Shown piece by piece: positions 1 to 6,911 of a DNA stretch of 10,657 nt. How positions within the stretch are numbered: the stretch's first letter is position 1; every line of letters begins with the position of its first letter. The position numbers were made by a program, and so were the translations under genes. The notes beneath the pieces were generated by a model, which made no database searches, was not told the DNA's origin, and saw only the letters and a list, made by a program, of their open reading frames with translations. The stretch is from an uncultured Clostridium sp. (GTDB lineage Bacteria > Cyanobacteriota > Vampirovibrionia > Gastranaerophilales > Gastranaerophilaceae): the NCBI GenBank assembly GCA_905212085.1, contig CAJMDF010000051.1, forward strand, positions 1 to 10,657, given 5' to 3'.

Positions 1-50
1 AAAGAAATATATTATTTACACCTATCGCAAAGATATATACTTATAATATT

Positions 51-1295
51 TTATTGATTTACATGGGATTTTTTGTATTCTTTAATAAATTTTGAACTTG
101 ATAATAAATTTGAATTTTTTACTTCAATATCATGAGCTTTTATAATAGCCTCATTATCAAGCGATAAATTTTCATCACGATAAAATATACCTGCTTTTGT
201 TTTTATAAGCCCTAAATCGTAATCTGAGAGTTCGGATATTTTAACTGCAAGATTATTTTTGTTATTTAATATCAATTTTTCTAAATCCGAATTATTTTTT
301 ACTGCAATAGTACCGGTAAACTTTTTAGAAAGTTCAGAATAAATTTTTCCAACAGAAAACCCTGCATTTATAAGGGCATTTCTAACCTGTGCAGAATTAG
401 AATATGTAAGAATTATTCCACCATATTCCAAGTGCTCGTACAACAACTTAAAAAAGTCTACCGTCCACAAGCAAGGACACTTTGTTGGAGTAAAGGCATC
501 CAAAAATACATAATTATATAATTTATTATCTCGTTTTAAAGACTGCCTTGCATCATCTATTTCTAGGTTAAAATTAAAATCTACTAATTTAAGGGCATTT
601 AAAGCTTTTTTATAACCATTAGATATATACTTATAATATATATTATGTAAAAAGCTATTTATATTGCTAATAGGGGTGTATTTACCCTTCTCTTTCCTTA
701 AAAGTTTGTATAAATTGATTATATTTGCATCAAAAAATCGTCTGTATTTTTTTTGATTTAATATTTGAATTGTTTCATTATCTATTTTATCTATTAGTTT
801 ATTTAGCAGTATAATATTTACTTCTTCTTTCAATTTATATTTTTGTGTAACTTTTTTTGATAGCATTCTTTTTATTTTTTCTTGATTAAAAGGTAAATCC
901 TCATTTTTATATTTTTTCTTATTTGATATAAAAAATGGGGAAAGGTATGCTAAATTTTTATCATTGTCTAGCGCATGTATATAAATTTTGTATTTTTTGT
1001 TATTAGTATCTATCTTTTCGATATGTTTATGATTATCTGTATCTATCGTTTCGTTATACAAAATATCTAAAAAATAATTAATAAAACTTTTTGAGTTATA
1101 ACCAATTCCAAAACAAATATCCAGAATTTTTATTTCCGTATTATTTTTCAAAAAATTATTTATATTTGAAGGTAAAATAAATTTTTCATAAGCTTCTGTT
1201 AAAGCTCCATATGTAGAGTGATAAATATCATCTGCAGTAGGTGAAAAAAGCCCTACTGAACCATCATTTGTATAGTAAGCGTATAGTTCATACAT
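51..1295 (-). CDS. mnmD: MnmC-type tRNA U34 methyltransferase, stand-alone domain (DUF752/MnmD-like)
   Basis: This is probably the S-adenosylmethionine-dependent methyltransferase that makes the last step of 5-methylaminomethyl-(2-thio)uridine at the tRNA wobble base, acting in the cytosol. Numbered from the ATG chosen here (414 aa): the family's N-terminal signature NDGSVGLFS is near residue 10, followed by YHSTYGALTEA; the SAM-binding loop LDICFGIGYNSK is near 58-69; the catalytic-region motif FLDAFTPTKCPCLW is near 265-277; and an AGFSVGKI segment follows. The tail (KTKAGIFYRDENL) resembles cyanobacterial homologues. The FAD oxidoreductase half of enterobacterial MnmC is absent. A Lys/Asn-rich insertion of roughly 120 residues lies between the SAM loop and the DAF motif. 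The frame stays open to a TTG at 1388, but that extension is not conserved-looking, has no good ribosome site and contains this gene's own promoter. The ATG at 1293-1295 is preferred. Function is by family, not proven. Confidence 0.8.
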   Translation of the reverse strand: MYELYAYYTNDGSVGLFSPTADDIYHSTYGALTEAYEKFILPSNINNFLKNNTEIKILDICFGIGYNSKSFINYFLDILYNETIDTDNHKHIEKIDTNNKKYKIYIHALDNDKNLAYLSPFFISNKKKYKNEDLPFNQEKIKRMLSKKVTQKYKLKEEVNIILLNKLIDKIDNETIQILNQKKYRRFFDANIINLYKLLRKEKGKYTPISNINSFLHNIYYKYISNGYKKALNALKLVDFNFNLEIDDARQSLKRDNKLYNYVFLDAFTPTKCPCLWTVDFFKLLYEHLEYGGIILTYSNSAQVRNALINAGFSVGKIYSELSKKFTGTIAVKNNSDLEKLILNNKNNLAVKISELSDYDLGLIKTKAGIFYRDENLSLDNEAIIKAHDIEVKNSNLLSSSKFIKEYKKSHVNQ

Positions 1296-1301
1296 ATACC
1301 T

Positions 1302-1330
1302 ATTATAGAATATATCTAAATTATTGGCAA
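1302..1330 (-). promoter_or_regulatory. Promoter of mnmD-like gene, predicted leaderless
   Basis: On the minus strand TTGCCA (1325-1330) is followed by a 17-bp spacer and TATAAT (1302-1307). Exactly 6 nt separate the -10 box from the ATG at 1295-1293, so the expected transcription start is the A of the start codon. No Shine-Dalgarno sequence precedes this ATG. Seen directly; activity is inferred. Confidence 0.65.
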
Positions 1331-1352
1331 ATTTTATTATTTTTGGTATAAT
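1324..1352 (+). promoter_or_regulatory. Promoter of thrB (extended -10)
   Basis: TTGGCA (1324-1329), a 17-bp spacer and TATAAT (1347-1352) preceded by TGG, an extended -10. The start is expected near 1359, giving a leader of about 50 nt. The -35 box overlaps that of the divergent mnmD promoter by five bases. Confidence 0.7.
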
Positions 1353-1370
1353 ATACTTATTAAAAGTATA
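1352..1370. promoter_or_regulatory. Inverted repeat over the thrB start site (operator candidate)
   Basis: A perfect 7-bp dyad TATACTT-ATTAA-AAGTATA begins at the last base of the thrB -10 box and spans the predicted transcription start. The position suits a repressor operator; it could also be a weak 5'-end hairpin. No regulator is identified. Confidence 0.4.
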
Positions 1371-1381
1371 CAATATCTTAC

Positions 1382-1395
1382 AGAACAAATGTTCT
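1382..1395. promoter_or_regulatory. Palindrome in the thrB leader, LexA-box-like core
   Basis: AGAACAAATGTTCT contains GAAC-N4-GTTC, the core of the Bacillus-type SOS (LexA) box, and lies between the thrB promoter and its ribosome site. In RNA it could form a 5-bp stem with a 4-nt loop just ahead of the Shine-Dalgarno sequence. Either reading is inference; a short palindrome can occur by chance. Confidence 0.3.
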
Positions 1396-1408
1396 TTATG
1401 AGGGAATT

Positions 1409-2353
1409 ATGAAAATTAGCGTAAAAGTGCCTGCAACAACGGCAAATTTAGGACCTGGCTTTGATTGCCTTGGAATGGCATTACCGATTTATAATATAAT
1501 CACAATAGAAGAAACAGTATTACCGGGCACTGGTATTGAAATTAATGTAATAAACGATAACCAGACAGAAGATGATCTGCTAATGGAACATATTCCTATG
1601 GATGAAAATAGTATTATATATAAAGCTGTTGAGCTACTATACAATTCAATAGGTCAGACACCAAGTGAATTAAAAATAACTGTTCAATCACAAATACCTA
1701 TAGCGCGAGGCTTAGGTAGCAGTGCTGCAGTAATTGTAGGAGGGCTTTTAGCAGCAAATGAATTATTAGGACATCCTGCAGATGAGGTTGCACTATTGTC
1801 TATTGCATCAGAGGTAGAAGGCCATCCTGATAATGTAACACCTGCAATTGTTGGAGGGTTAGTACTATCATCTCAAGAAGATGATGGTAGTATACTGTAC
1901 AGAAAATTAAATTGGCCTGAAGAATGGAATATAACAGTATGTGTGCCAGATTATGAACTATCAACTGATATTTCAAGATCAGTACTACCAAAAGAGGTTC
2001 CTATGTCTGATGCGATATTTAATGCTAAAAGACTTGCTATGTTTGTACAAGCAGTAAATACTAAAGATGCTGAACTTATGCGAGCTGCATTAAAAGATAA
2101 ATTGCATCAACCTTATAGAATGAAATTAGTACCTGGACTTGATAAAATTATTGAGAATCTGAAACATGAAGAAAATGTCTTAGGTTGTGTATTAAGTGGT
2201 GCAGGTCCTTCAATAATTGTTATTTCTCAAAAAAATGATTTAGATAGAATTAAATCAATTATAAAAAATACTTGGGAAGATATGAATGTAAAAGTTAATA
2301 TAATGACACTCCCTGTTGAAAATGAGGGAGCTCATATAATTACTCATGAATAA
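1409..2353 (+). CDS. thrB: Homoserine kinase
   Basis: ATP-dependent phosphorylation of L-homoserine to O-phosphohomoserine, the penultimate step of threonine synthesis, in the cytosol. The 314-aa protein is a full-length GHMP kinase. It has the N-terminal VPATTANLGPGFDCLG segment (7-22), the phosphate-binding loop PIARGLGSSAA (97-107), the EVEGHPDNVTPA region (135-146), the homoserine kinase-typical LHQPYR (232-237) and the C-terminal SGAGPS motif (263-268). The ATG at 1409 is preceded by GAGGG at a short 4-nt spacing. Transcription comes from the extended -10 promoter at 1324-1352 and ends at the hairpin at 2380-2414. No other threonine gene (thrA, thrC) is adjacent, so it is a single-gene unit here. 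The key motifs are intact and the protein should be active. Confidence 0.96.
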   Translation: MKISVKVPATTANLGPGFDCLGMALPIYNIITIEETVLPGTGIEINVINDNQTEDDLLMEHIPMDENSIIYKAVELLYNSIGQTPSELKITVQSQIPIARGLGSSAAVIVGGLLAANELLGHPADEVALLSIASEVEGHPDNVTPAIVGGLVLSSQEDDGSILYRKLNWPEEWNITVCVPDYELSTDISRSVLPKEVPMSDAIFNAKRLAMFVQAVNTKDAELMRAALKDKLHQPYRMKLVPGLDKIIENLKHEENVLGCVLSGAGPSIIVISQKNDLDRIKSIIKNTWEDMNVKVNIMTLPVENEGAHIITHE

Positions 2354-2379
2354 TAATTTTAGATAAAACTAAACTAGAA

Positions 2380-2414
2380 AAAAAATAGGTTCTATAAATT
2401 TGAACCTATTTTTT
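2380..2414. terminator. Bidirectional intrinsic terminator
   Basis: A 13-bp inverted repeat (arms 2380-2392 and 2402-2414, core ATAGGTTC/GAACCTAT) with a 9-nt loop has an A-run on its left and a T-run on its right. It can therefore stop thrB and the convergent gene whose stop codon is at 2416-2418. Confidence 0.85.
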
Positions 2415-2415
2415 A

Positions 2416-2946
2416 TTAACCTTGTCCTGTATAATCAGGAGTCATACCTTTTACTCCTGCTTTTTCTTCTTCTTTCTTAGCATCGTATTCTGCTTGAGCT
2501 ATTTTCAATCTTGATTCTAAGTTATCTTTTTGTGTTTGTAAATCATCTTCTAAATCTTTTAACGGTTGAAGCACTGACTCTCTTTGCATTTCAAACATAT
2601 CTTGCCATGCTGATTGAGCCATTGAATATTGTTGTTGAATGTACTGATTATACTGAGAATATTCAGAAAATTGAGCTTGTGACATTCCATTTGATACACC
2701 CAAAGGATTAGCTTGATCAAAACCTCCAAAACCTGCACCTTGCATTAAGCTAAATACAGAATTGTTCATTTGAGACTGCATTTGGGATTTAATATTTCTT
2801 TCTTGGGCCGTAAACATCTTTTCCATGTCACCAACTTCTCTGGTAACACGGCGCAATTGACTCTGGACGCTTGTCATTTGATATTGAAGATCTCTGACAA
2901 GTTTCCCGGCCATTAATTTACCATATGCGCCTGATAGAAAACCCAT
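2416..2946 (-). CDS. Orphan helical Gln/Met-rich protein, unknown function
   Basis: I do not recognise this 176-aa family. The start is supported by AAAGGA about 8 nt before the ATG. Residues 1-60 look helical (MGFLSGAYGKLMAGKLV, then alternating charged and hydrophobic residues up to about 60). Residues 60-118 are rich in Gln, Met, Ser, Gly and Tyr, with a GAGFGGF turn. Residues 120-165 (SVLQPLKDLEDDLQTQKDNLESRL...) have heptad-like spacing typical of a coiled coil. A short Gly/Pro tail closes the protein. There are no cysteines, no transmembrane helix and no classical signal peptide. Size and composition resemble small secreted or structural helical proteins (including substrates of specialised secretion), but nothing in the context proves this. 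It is a single-gene unit, ending at the terminator shared with thrB. Confidence 0.75.
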   Translation of the reverse strand: MGFLSGAYGKLMAGKLVRDLQYQMTSVQSQLRRVTREVGDMEKMFTAQERNIKSQMQSQMNNSVFSLMQGAGFGGFDQANPLGVSNGMSQAQFSEYSQYNQYIQQQYSMAQSAWQDMFEMQRESVLQPLKDLEDDLQTQKDNLESRLKIAQAEYDAKKEEEKAGVKGMTPDYTGQG

Positions 2947-3063
2947 GTTAGTATCCTTTGTGTTTAGTCCTCGTAAATATATAAAGTATATATTCCAACT
3001 ATAATTGCCTAAATTAACTCTTTTGTTAACATTTCTTTACATAAAATTACCCGATTTAACAAA

Positions 3064-3092
3064 TTGCATTAATAATCATTTCTTGATAAAAT
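3064..3092 (+). promoter_or_regulatory. Putative promoter of the AI-2E-family gene
   Basis: TTGCAT (3064-3069), a 17-bp spacer and TAAAAT (3087-3092) with an upstream TGA, an extended -10. The predicted start near 3099 would give a leader of only about 12 nt that just includes the AAGGAG ribosome site (3100-3105). Confidence 0.45.
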
Positions 3093-3110
3093 TCATTTGA
3101 AGGAGAAATT

Positions 3111-4154
3111 ATGCTTGGTAAACGTTTTTTTACAACTAAAAATTTAATTTTTGCAATCTTAGTTATTATATTACTTTTAATATTACCAAAAATTGTTGGA
3201 ATATTAATGTTATTTTTTGGAGCATACGTTATAGCTTGTGCGCTAAATCCATATGTTACAAAATTAATGCTTCGAATGAAAAATAGAACAGCAGCTTCTT
3301 CTATCGTTTTACTTAGCTCAATTTTAGCTATTATCGCATTATTTATTCCGATAATATTTGTTGCATACAAAGAGATTAAGACTTTTTTAATAACCTTGCC
3401 TGATAAAGTAAATGATGTAACAAATTTCTTATTTAACACTGAAATATATGGGCATAAATTACCTGAAATGTTTGATCCACAGACAATTTTAGGCAATTCA
3501 TCATCATTTGCTCAAGGTCTGGTTAACCAATCTTGGAATTTTACGGTAAGCGCTTTTCAAGTTGTAATGGTAACTGTTGCGCTAACTATGATTGTATATT
3601 ATATTCTTGTTGACAAAGCTTATTTAAAAAAGAAGTTTTTGGAATTTTTCCCGCCGGATTTAAAAGATAAAGCAGATGAAATATTGACTAATATTAGTAA
3701 CAAAGTAGGTGGATATGTAAGGGCACAAATTATATCTATGGCTGCTGTCGGACTTATGATGGCAGTTGTACTTGTGATTTTAGGTATAGAATATTCAACC
3801 CTTTTAGGATTAATCACAGGTATCCTTGATATTGTTCCAATTTTAGGTCCTACAATTGCTCTTGGAATAATTATATTGGTTGCTTATCCTGTAGGAATTG
3901 TAAAAATTATATTAATAATATTAGGATTTTTATTAGTTCAACAAATTTCAAATTATGTTGTAAGACCAGTATTGTTTGGAAAATTAATGGAATTACACCC
4001 TTTAATGATATTCTTAGCATTATTTTTAGCTGAACAATTTTTAGGATTTTGGGGTGTAATTTTATCACCTGCACTAGCAGCAACTGTATGTGTACTAATT
4101 GATGAATTATATCTGGCACCAATGAACTTAAAGGCAAAAGAAACAGATGAATAA
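3111..4154 (+). CDS. AI-2E family (UPF0118/PerM-like) integral membrane transporter
   Basis: A polytopic inner-membrane protein of the AI-2E transporter family (PF01594), whose members include TqsA (autoinducer-2 export), PerM and Na+/H+ antiporters. The substrate here cannot be read from sequence. The 347-aa length is normal. Hydrophobic segments lie near residues 12-45, 62-86, 147-168, 205-226, 229-256, 260-279 and 298-333. There is a large polar segment after the second block (about 87-145). Family landmarks are ILDIVPILGPTIAL (238-251) and VVRPVLFG...HPLMIFLALF. The start has an excellent AAGGAG ribosome site. The 3' end overlaps the radical SAM gene by 8 bp, indicating translational coupling, though no functional link between the two is known to me. 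Confidence 0.9.
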   Translation: MLGKRFFTTKNLIFAILVIILLLILPKIVGILMLFFGAYVIACALNPYVTKLMLRMKNRTAASSIVLLSSILAIIALFIPIIFVAYKEIKTFLITLPDKVNDVTNFLFNTEIYGHKLPEMFDPQTILGNSSSFAQGLVNQSWNFTVSAFQVVMVTVALTMIVYYILVDKAYLKKKFLEFFPPDLKDKADEILTNISNKVGGYVRAQIISMAAVGLMMAVVLVILGIEYSTLLGLITGILDIVPILGPTIALGIIILVAYPVGIVKIILIILGFLLVQQISNYVVRPVLFGKLMELHPLMIFLALFLAEQFLGFWGVILSPALAATVCVLIDELYLAPMNLKAKETDE

Positions 4155-5709
4155 TGAAAAATTTTTATATAAAAGAAGCAATTCAAAAATAACTGATTTT
4201 GTTATGTGGATGGGATTTCCAGGAATTTATTCATTTTCAATGTCATCATTAGGATATTTGTGGATGTTTAAAACTATTGATGAAATTGATGGAGTTAATA
4301 TTGAAAGAATATGCTCTGATACTGAAAATACTCACTACAATATATCTGATGTAAAAGTATTTGGATTTTCTTTTTCTTTTGATATGGATTTTTTAACAAT
4401 ATTTTCGATGCTAGAAAAATATAATTTACCATTAAAAGCTAAAGATCGAGATAAATTTCCTTTAATTTTTGCAGGGGGTCCTGTTGTATCTGCAAATCCG
4501 GAACCTTATAAAGAATTTTTTGATTTTTTTATTATCGGCGATGGTGAAGATGTTAATCTAAAAGTAATCGATATTTGTAAGTCGAATCAAGAACGTCCTA
4601 AGAATGAAATTTTAAGCTTACTTTCAGAAGTTGAAGGAGTATATGTACCAACTTATCCTAAAAAGGTAAAAAAACTTACTAAAAAGTTATCAGAATGCAT
4701 ATACACTCCGGTATTAAGCGGTAATGCATTTTTCAAAGATACTTTTATTTTAGAAATGTCAAGAGGATGTGCGAACAGATGTGGTTTTTGTTTGGCATCC
4801 TATTTGAATTTACCTCTAAGATGCGTTCCTTATGAGAAATTGATTGAAACAATAAATTTAGGGCTTGAATATACAAATAAAATTGCTCTCTTAGGAGCAC
4901 AGATAAGCGCTCATCCTCATTTTCATGATGTATGCAAATATATTCACGATAAAATAAAAAATGATGAAAAAATAGAAATGAGCGTATCATCACTTAGAGT
5001 TGATGCTATTACTGCTGATGTTGTAAAAACATTAGTAGCCGCAGGACAAAAAAATTCTACCTTGGCTATTGAAGCAGGAAGCGACCGACTAAGAAAAGTT
5101 ATAAATAAAAATTTAACTGAAAATCAAATCTTTAACGCTGTTAAAATAGCGAGAGATAATGGGCTAAAAGGACTTAAATTTTATGGAATGATAGGATTAC
5201 CAACTGAAACTAAAGAAGATTTGATTGAAATTATTAATCTCGCGAAAAAATTGAAAAAAGAAAATAAAGGATTTGATATTTCATTTGGTTTTTCAAGTTT
5301 TGTTCCAAAACCTAATACTCCATTCCAATGGTGTGGCAGAGAAAATACAAAATTATTAGAAGAAAAAAGCATTTTTCTAAAAAAAGAATTGCATAAGCTT
5401 GGTATTACAACTCATATATCAAGTGTAAAATGGGATTATTGGCAAGCTGTATTATCTCGAGGAGATGCTTCGCTTAATGATTTTATATTAAAAGTATATA
5501 AATATGGCGGAAAGCTTGGAGCATTCAAAAAAGCAGCAAAAGAATTAAATATAAATACTGATTCTTTTGCTACCGAAAATTACAGTTTTTCAAAACAGCT
5601 ACCTTGGGATTTTATTGAAATTAGACCTGGCAAAGAATTTTTAATCCAAGAAAATCAAAGATTAATTAATTCTAAACAGCCGGAGTATAGTCTGAATATA
5701 CAAGACTAG
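4147..5709 (+). CDS. Radical SAM protein with N-terminal B12-binding-like domain
   Basis: A 520-aa cytosolic radical SAM enzyme of the COG1032 type. Residues 1-150 form a Rossmann-like, B12-binding-style domain (MSSLGYLWMFKTI, then LIFAGGPVVSANPEP and FFIIGDGED near 106-135), but I see no DxHxxG motif for base-off cobalamin. The 4Fe-4S/SAM motif is SRGCANRCGFC with Cys208, Cys212 and Cys215. A GSDRLRK...NLTENQI segment and GMIGLPTET near 345-356 match the usual SAM-contact strands, and a Trp/Lys-rich tail follows. The family is widespread in cyanobacteria without an assigned reaction; substrate unknown. The start overlaps the preceding transporter gene by 8 bp. The last 38 bp overlap the convergent phosphatase-like gene, and I see no terminator between them. 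The catalytic cysteines are intact, so it should be active. Confidence 0.88.
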   Translation: MNNEKFLYKRSNSKITDFVMWMGFPGIYSFSMSSLGYLWMFKTIDEIDGVNIERICSDTENTHYNISDVKVFGFSFSFDMDFLTIFSMLEKYNLPLKAKDRDKFPLIFAGGPVVSANPEPYKEFFDFFIIGDGEDVNLKVIDICKSNQERPKNEILSLLSEVEGVYVPTYPKKVKKLTKKLSECIYTPVLSGNAFFKDTFILEMSRGCANRCGFCLASYLNLPLRCVPYEKLIETINLGLEYTNKIALLGAQISAHPHFHDVCKYIHDKIKNDEKIEMSVSSLRVDAITADVVKTLVAAGQKNSTLAIEAGSDRLRKVINKNLTENQIFNAVKIARDNGLKGLKFYGMIGLPTETKEDLIEIINLAKKLKKENKGFDISFGFSSFVPKPNTPFQWCGRENTKLLEEKSIFLKKELHKLGITTHISSVKWDYWQAVLSRGDASLNDFILKVYKYGGKLGAFKKAAKELNINTDSFATENYSFSKQLPWDFIEIRPGKEFLIQENQRLINSKQPEYSLNIQD

Positions 5710-6298
5710 ACCATTTTTCATAGTAGCTAATTTGAGTTGCACTGCCAGATTTTACATATATTCTATGTAAAGAGCTGTGTGGAATATTTAAAGCTGAAAC
5801 TATTGCTGCTTTAATAATATCTTTATGTGTTACTATTATAATTCTACTACCTAAATTGGCTTCAATAATCCTATTTAGTGATGCATTAACACGATTAATA
5901 AAATCCGTAACGCTTTCAGCATTTTCAGGTACAGCTATCTCAGGACAATTAATTAATTTATCTAGAGCATCAGGGTATCTTTCATCTACTTGTTCGAAAG
6001 TTAAACCGTTAAAATCACCACATTTACGAGGATGAAGATCTTCTACAATCTCAAAATCTTGTTTAAATAATTTTGCAATCATTGCAGCAGACTGAGTTGA
6101 ACGCAAAGCCGGTGAAGTATAAATTTTATCATTTTTTATACCTCTTTTTTTCAAGAAATCACATATTTTTTCAATTTCTTCTTGCCCAGCATCATTTAAT
6201 GGAGGATAAGCTTCTGAATCAGTAAAGCGATCATCCTCACTGTATATTGTTGCACCATTACATATAAAAGTTATTTTACATTTTCTATCAAAATACAT
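5672..6298 (-). CDS. Histidine-phosphatase-fold protein lacking the catalytic RHG (probable pseudoenzyme)
   Basis: This 208-aa protein has the shape of the phosphoglycerate mutase/histidine phosphatase superfamily: an N-terminal strand, PPLNDAGQEEIEKI (32-45), TSPALRSTQSAAMIA (61-75), CGDFNGLTFEQV (93-104), PENAESVTDFINRV (124-137) and IIIVTHKDIIKAAI (153-166). Active members carry RHG at the first strand, where His is phosphorylated. Here the segment is FICNGAT (codons TGT AAT GGT), so Arg is Cys13 and His is Asn14. The usual acid Glu (L-R-E...G) aligns with Pro90. The other phosphate-pocket residues, Arg66 and His158, remain. The frame is complete, with a GAGG ribosome site about 8 nt upstream and a clear promoter, so it does not look like a decaying pseudogene. 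A binding or regulatory role is inferred. Confidence 0.85.
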   Translation of the reverse strand: MYFDRKCKITFICNGATIYSEDDRFTDSEAYPPLNDAGQEEIEKICDFLKKRGIKNDKIYTSPALRSTQSAAMIAKLFKQDFEIVEDLHPRKCGDFNGLTFEQVDERYPDALDKLINCPEIAVPENAESVTDFINRVNASLNRIIEANLGSRIIIVTHKDIIKAAIVSALNIPHSSLHRIYVKSGSATQISYYEKWSSLVYSDYTPAV

Positions 6299-6315
6299 AA
6301 TTTTTACCTCACTTT

Positions 6316-6345
6316 TTGTATTATATCACTATTTTGTAGTATAAT
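6316..6345 (+). promoter_or_regulatory. Putative promoter of leuD
   Basis: TTGTAT (6316-6321), an 18-bp spacer and TATAAT (6340-6345). Its -35 box overlaps the -10 box of the opposing promoter and its -10 overlaps the opposing -35, so the two promoters occupy the same DNA. The leader would be about 55 nt, T-rich, ending in an AAAAGGAG ribosome site. Confidence 0.5.
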
Positions 6346-6348
6346 CAA
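6320..6348 (-). promoter_or_regulatory. Promoter of the phosphatase-like gene
   Basis: On the minus strand TTGATT (6343-6348), a 17-bp spacer and TATAAT (6320-6325) preceded by TGA (extended -10). The start is expected near 6313, giving a short leader that includes the GAGG ribosome site. Confidence 0.65.
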
Positions 6349-6407
6349 GAAAAAGCAGTATTTTTTACTCTTTTATTTTTTTATAAATAAACTAAAAGGA
6401 GAAAATC

Positions 6408-6905
6408 ATGAGAGGAAAAGCATTCAAATTCGGAGATAATATATCAACTGATCATATCGCACCGGGAAGATTATTCCACCTACGTTCAAATCTTCCTGAA
6501 TTTGCAAAACACGTATTAGAAGATGCAGACCCAAATTTTGCTAACTCTATGCAAAAAGGAGATTTTGTTGTTGCAGGATCAAATTTCGGCCTTGGATCTT
6601 CTCGTGAACATGCTCCTCAAATTATAAAAATTGCAGGAGTTGGTGCAGTGATAGCGAAATCATTTGCTCGTATTTTTTATAGAAATGCAATAAATATTGG
6701 ACTTTTAGCTATTGAAGCAGATACAGATGCAATTGATCCAGGTGATGAGCTAGATCTTGATATTGAAAAAGGGATTTTGAATGACATTACAAATGGTGCA
6801 ATAATTCCTATAGAACCATTACCTCCTGTTATGATAAAATTACTTCAAGATGGTGGACTTGTAGAACATATAAAGAAAAATGGTGATTTTAAATTAACTG
6901 ATTAA
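6408..6905 (+). CDS. leuD: 3-isopropylmalate dehydratase small subunit (LeuD/HacB-like)
   Basis: The swivel-domain subunit of a two-part aconitase-family hydro-lyase. It partners a large Fe-S subunit (LeuC) to isomerise 2- to 3-isopropylmalate in leucine synthesis. The 165-aa length fits the short archaeal/bacterial LeuD class (PF00694). Motifs are GDNISTDHIAPGR (9-21), GSNFGLGSSREHAP (57-70, substrate-binding loop) and AKSFARIFYRNAINIGL (83-99). The specificity loop after the first motif reads LFHLRSN. In this family that loop separates isopropylmalate, homoaconitate and related substrates, and I cannot assign it, so isopropylmalate is the likely rather than the proven substrate. leuC, leuA and leuB are not in the window. 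A strong AAAAGGAG ribosome site fixes the start. The stop lies 6 bp from that of the convergent gene, with no hairpin between them. Confidence 0.88.
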   Translation: MRGKAFKFGDNISTDHIAPGRLFHLRSNLPEFAKHVLEDADPNFANSMQKGDFVVAGSNFGLGSSREHAPQIIKIAGVGAVIAKSFARIFYRNAINIGLLAIEADTDAIDPGDELDLDIEKGILNDITNGAIIPIEPLPPVMIKLLQDGGLVEHIKKNGDFKLTD

Positions 6906-6911
6906 TAATTA

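Noticed and set aside
1296..1388. TTG-initiated N-terminal extension of the methyltransferase
   Set aside because: It holds a near-perfect promoter for the same gene, starts at TTG without a ribosome site, and lies before the family's conserved N-terminus.
3014..3029. Short inverted repeat TTAAC-N6-GTTAA upstream of the AI-2E-family gene
   Set aside because: Five-base arms in AT-rich DNA are expected by chance and no promoter overlaps it convincingly.
3056..3496. 146-aa open frame on the minus strand
   Set aside because: It lies antisense to the AI-2E-family gene, shows no domain, and is explained as a shadow of the hydrophobic, A/T-biased codons of the real gene.
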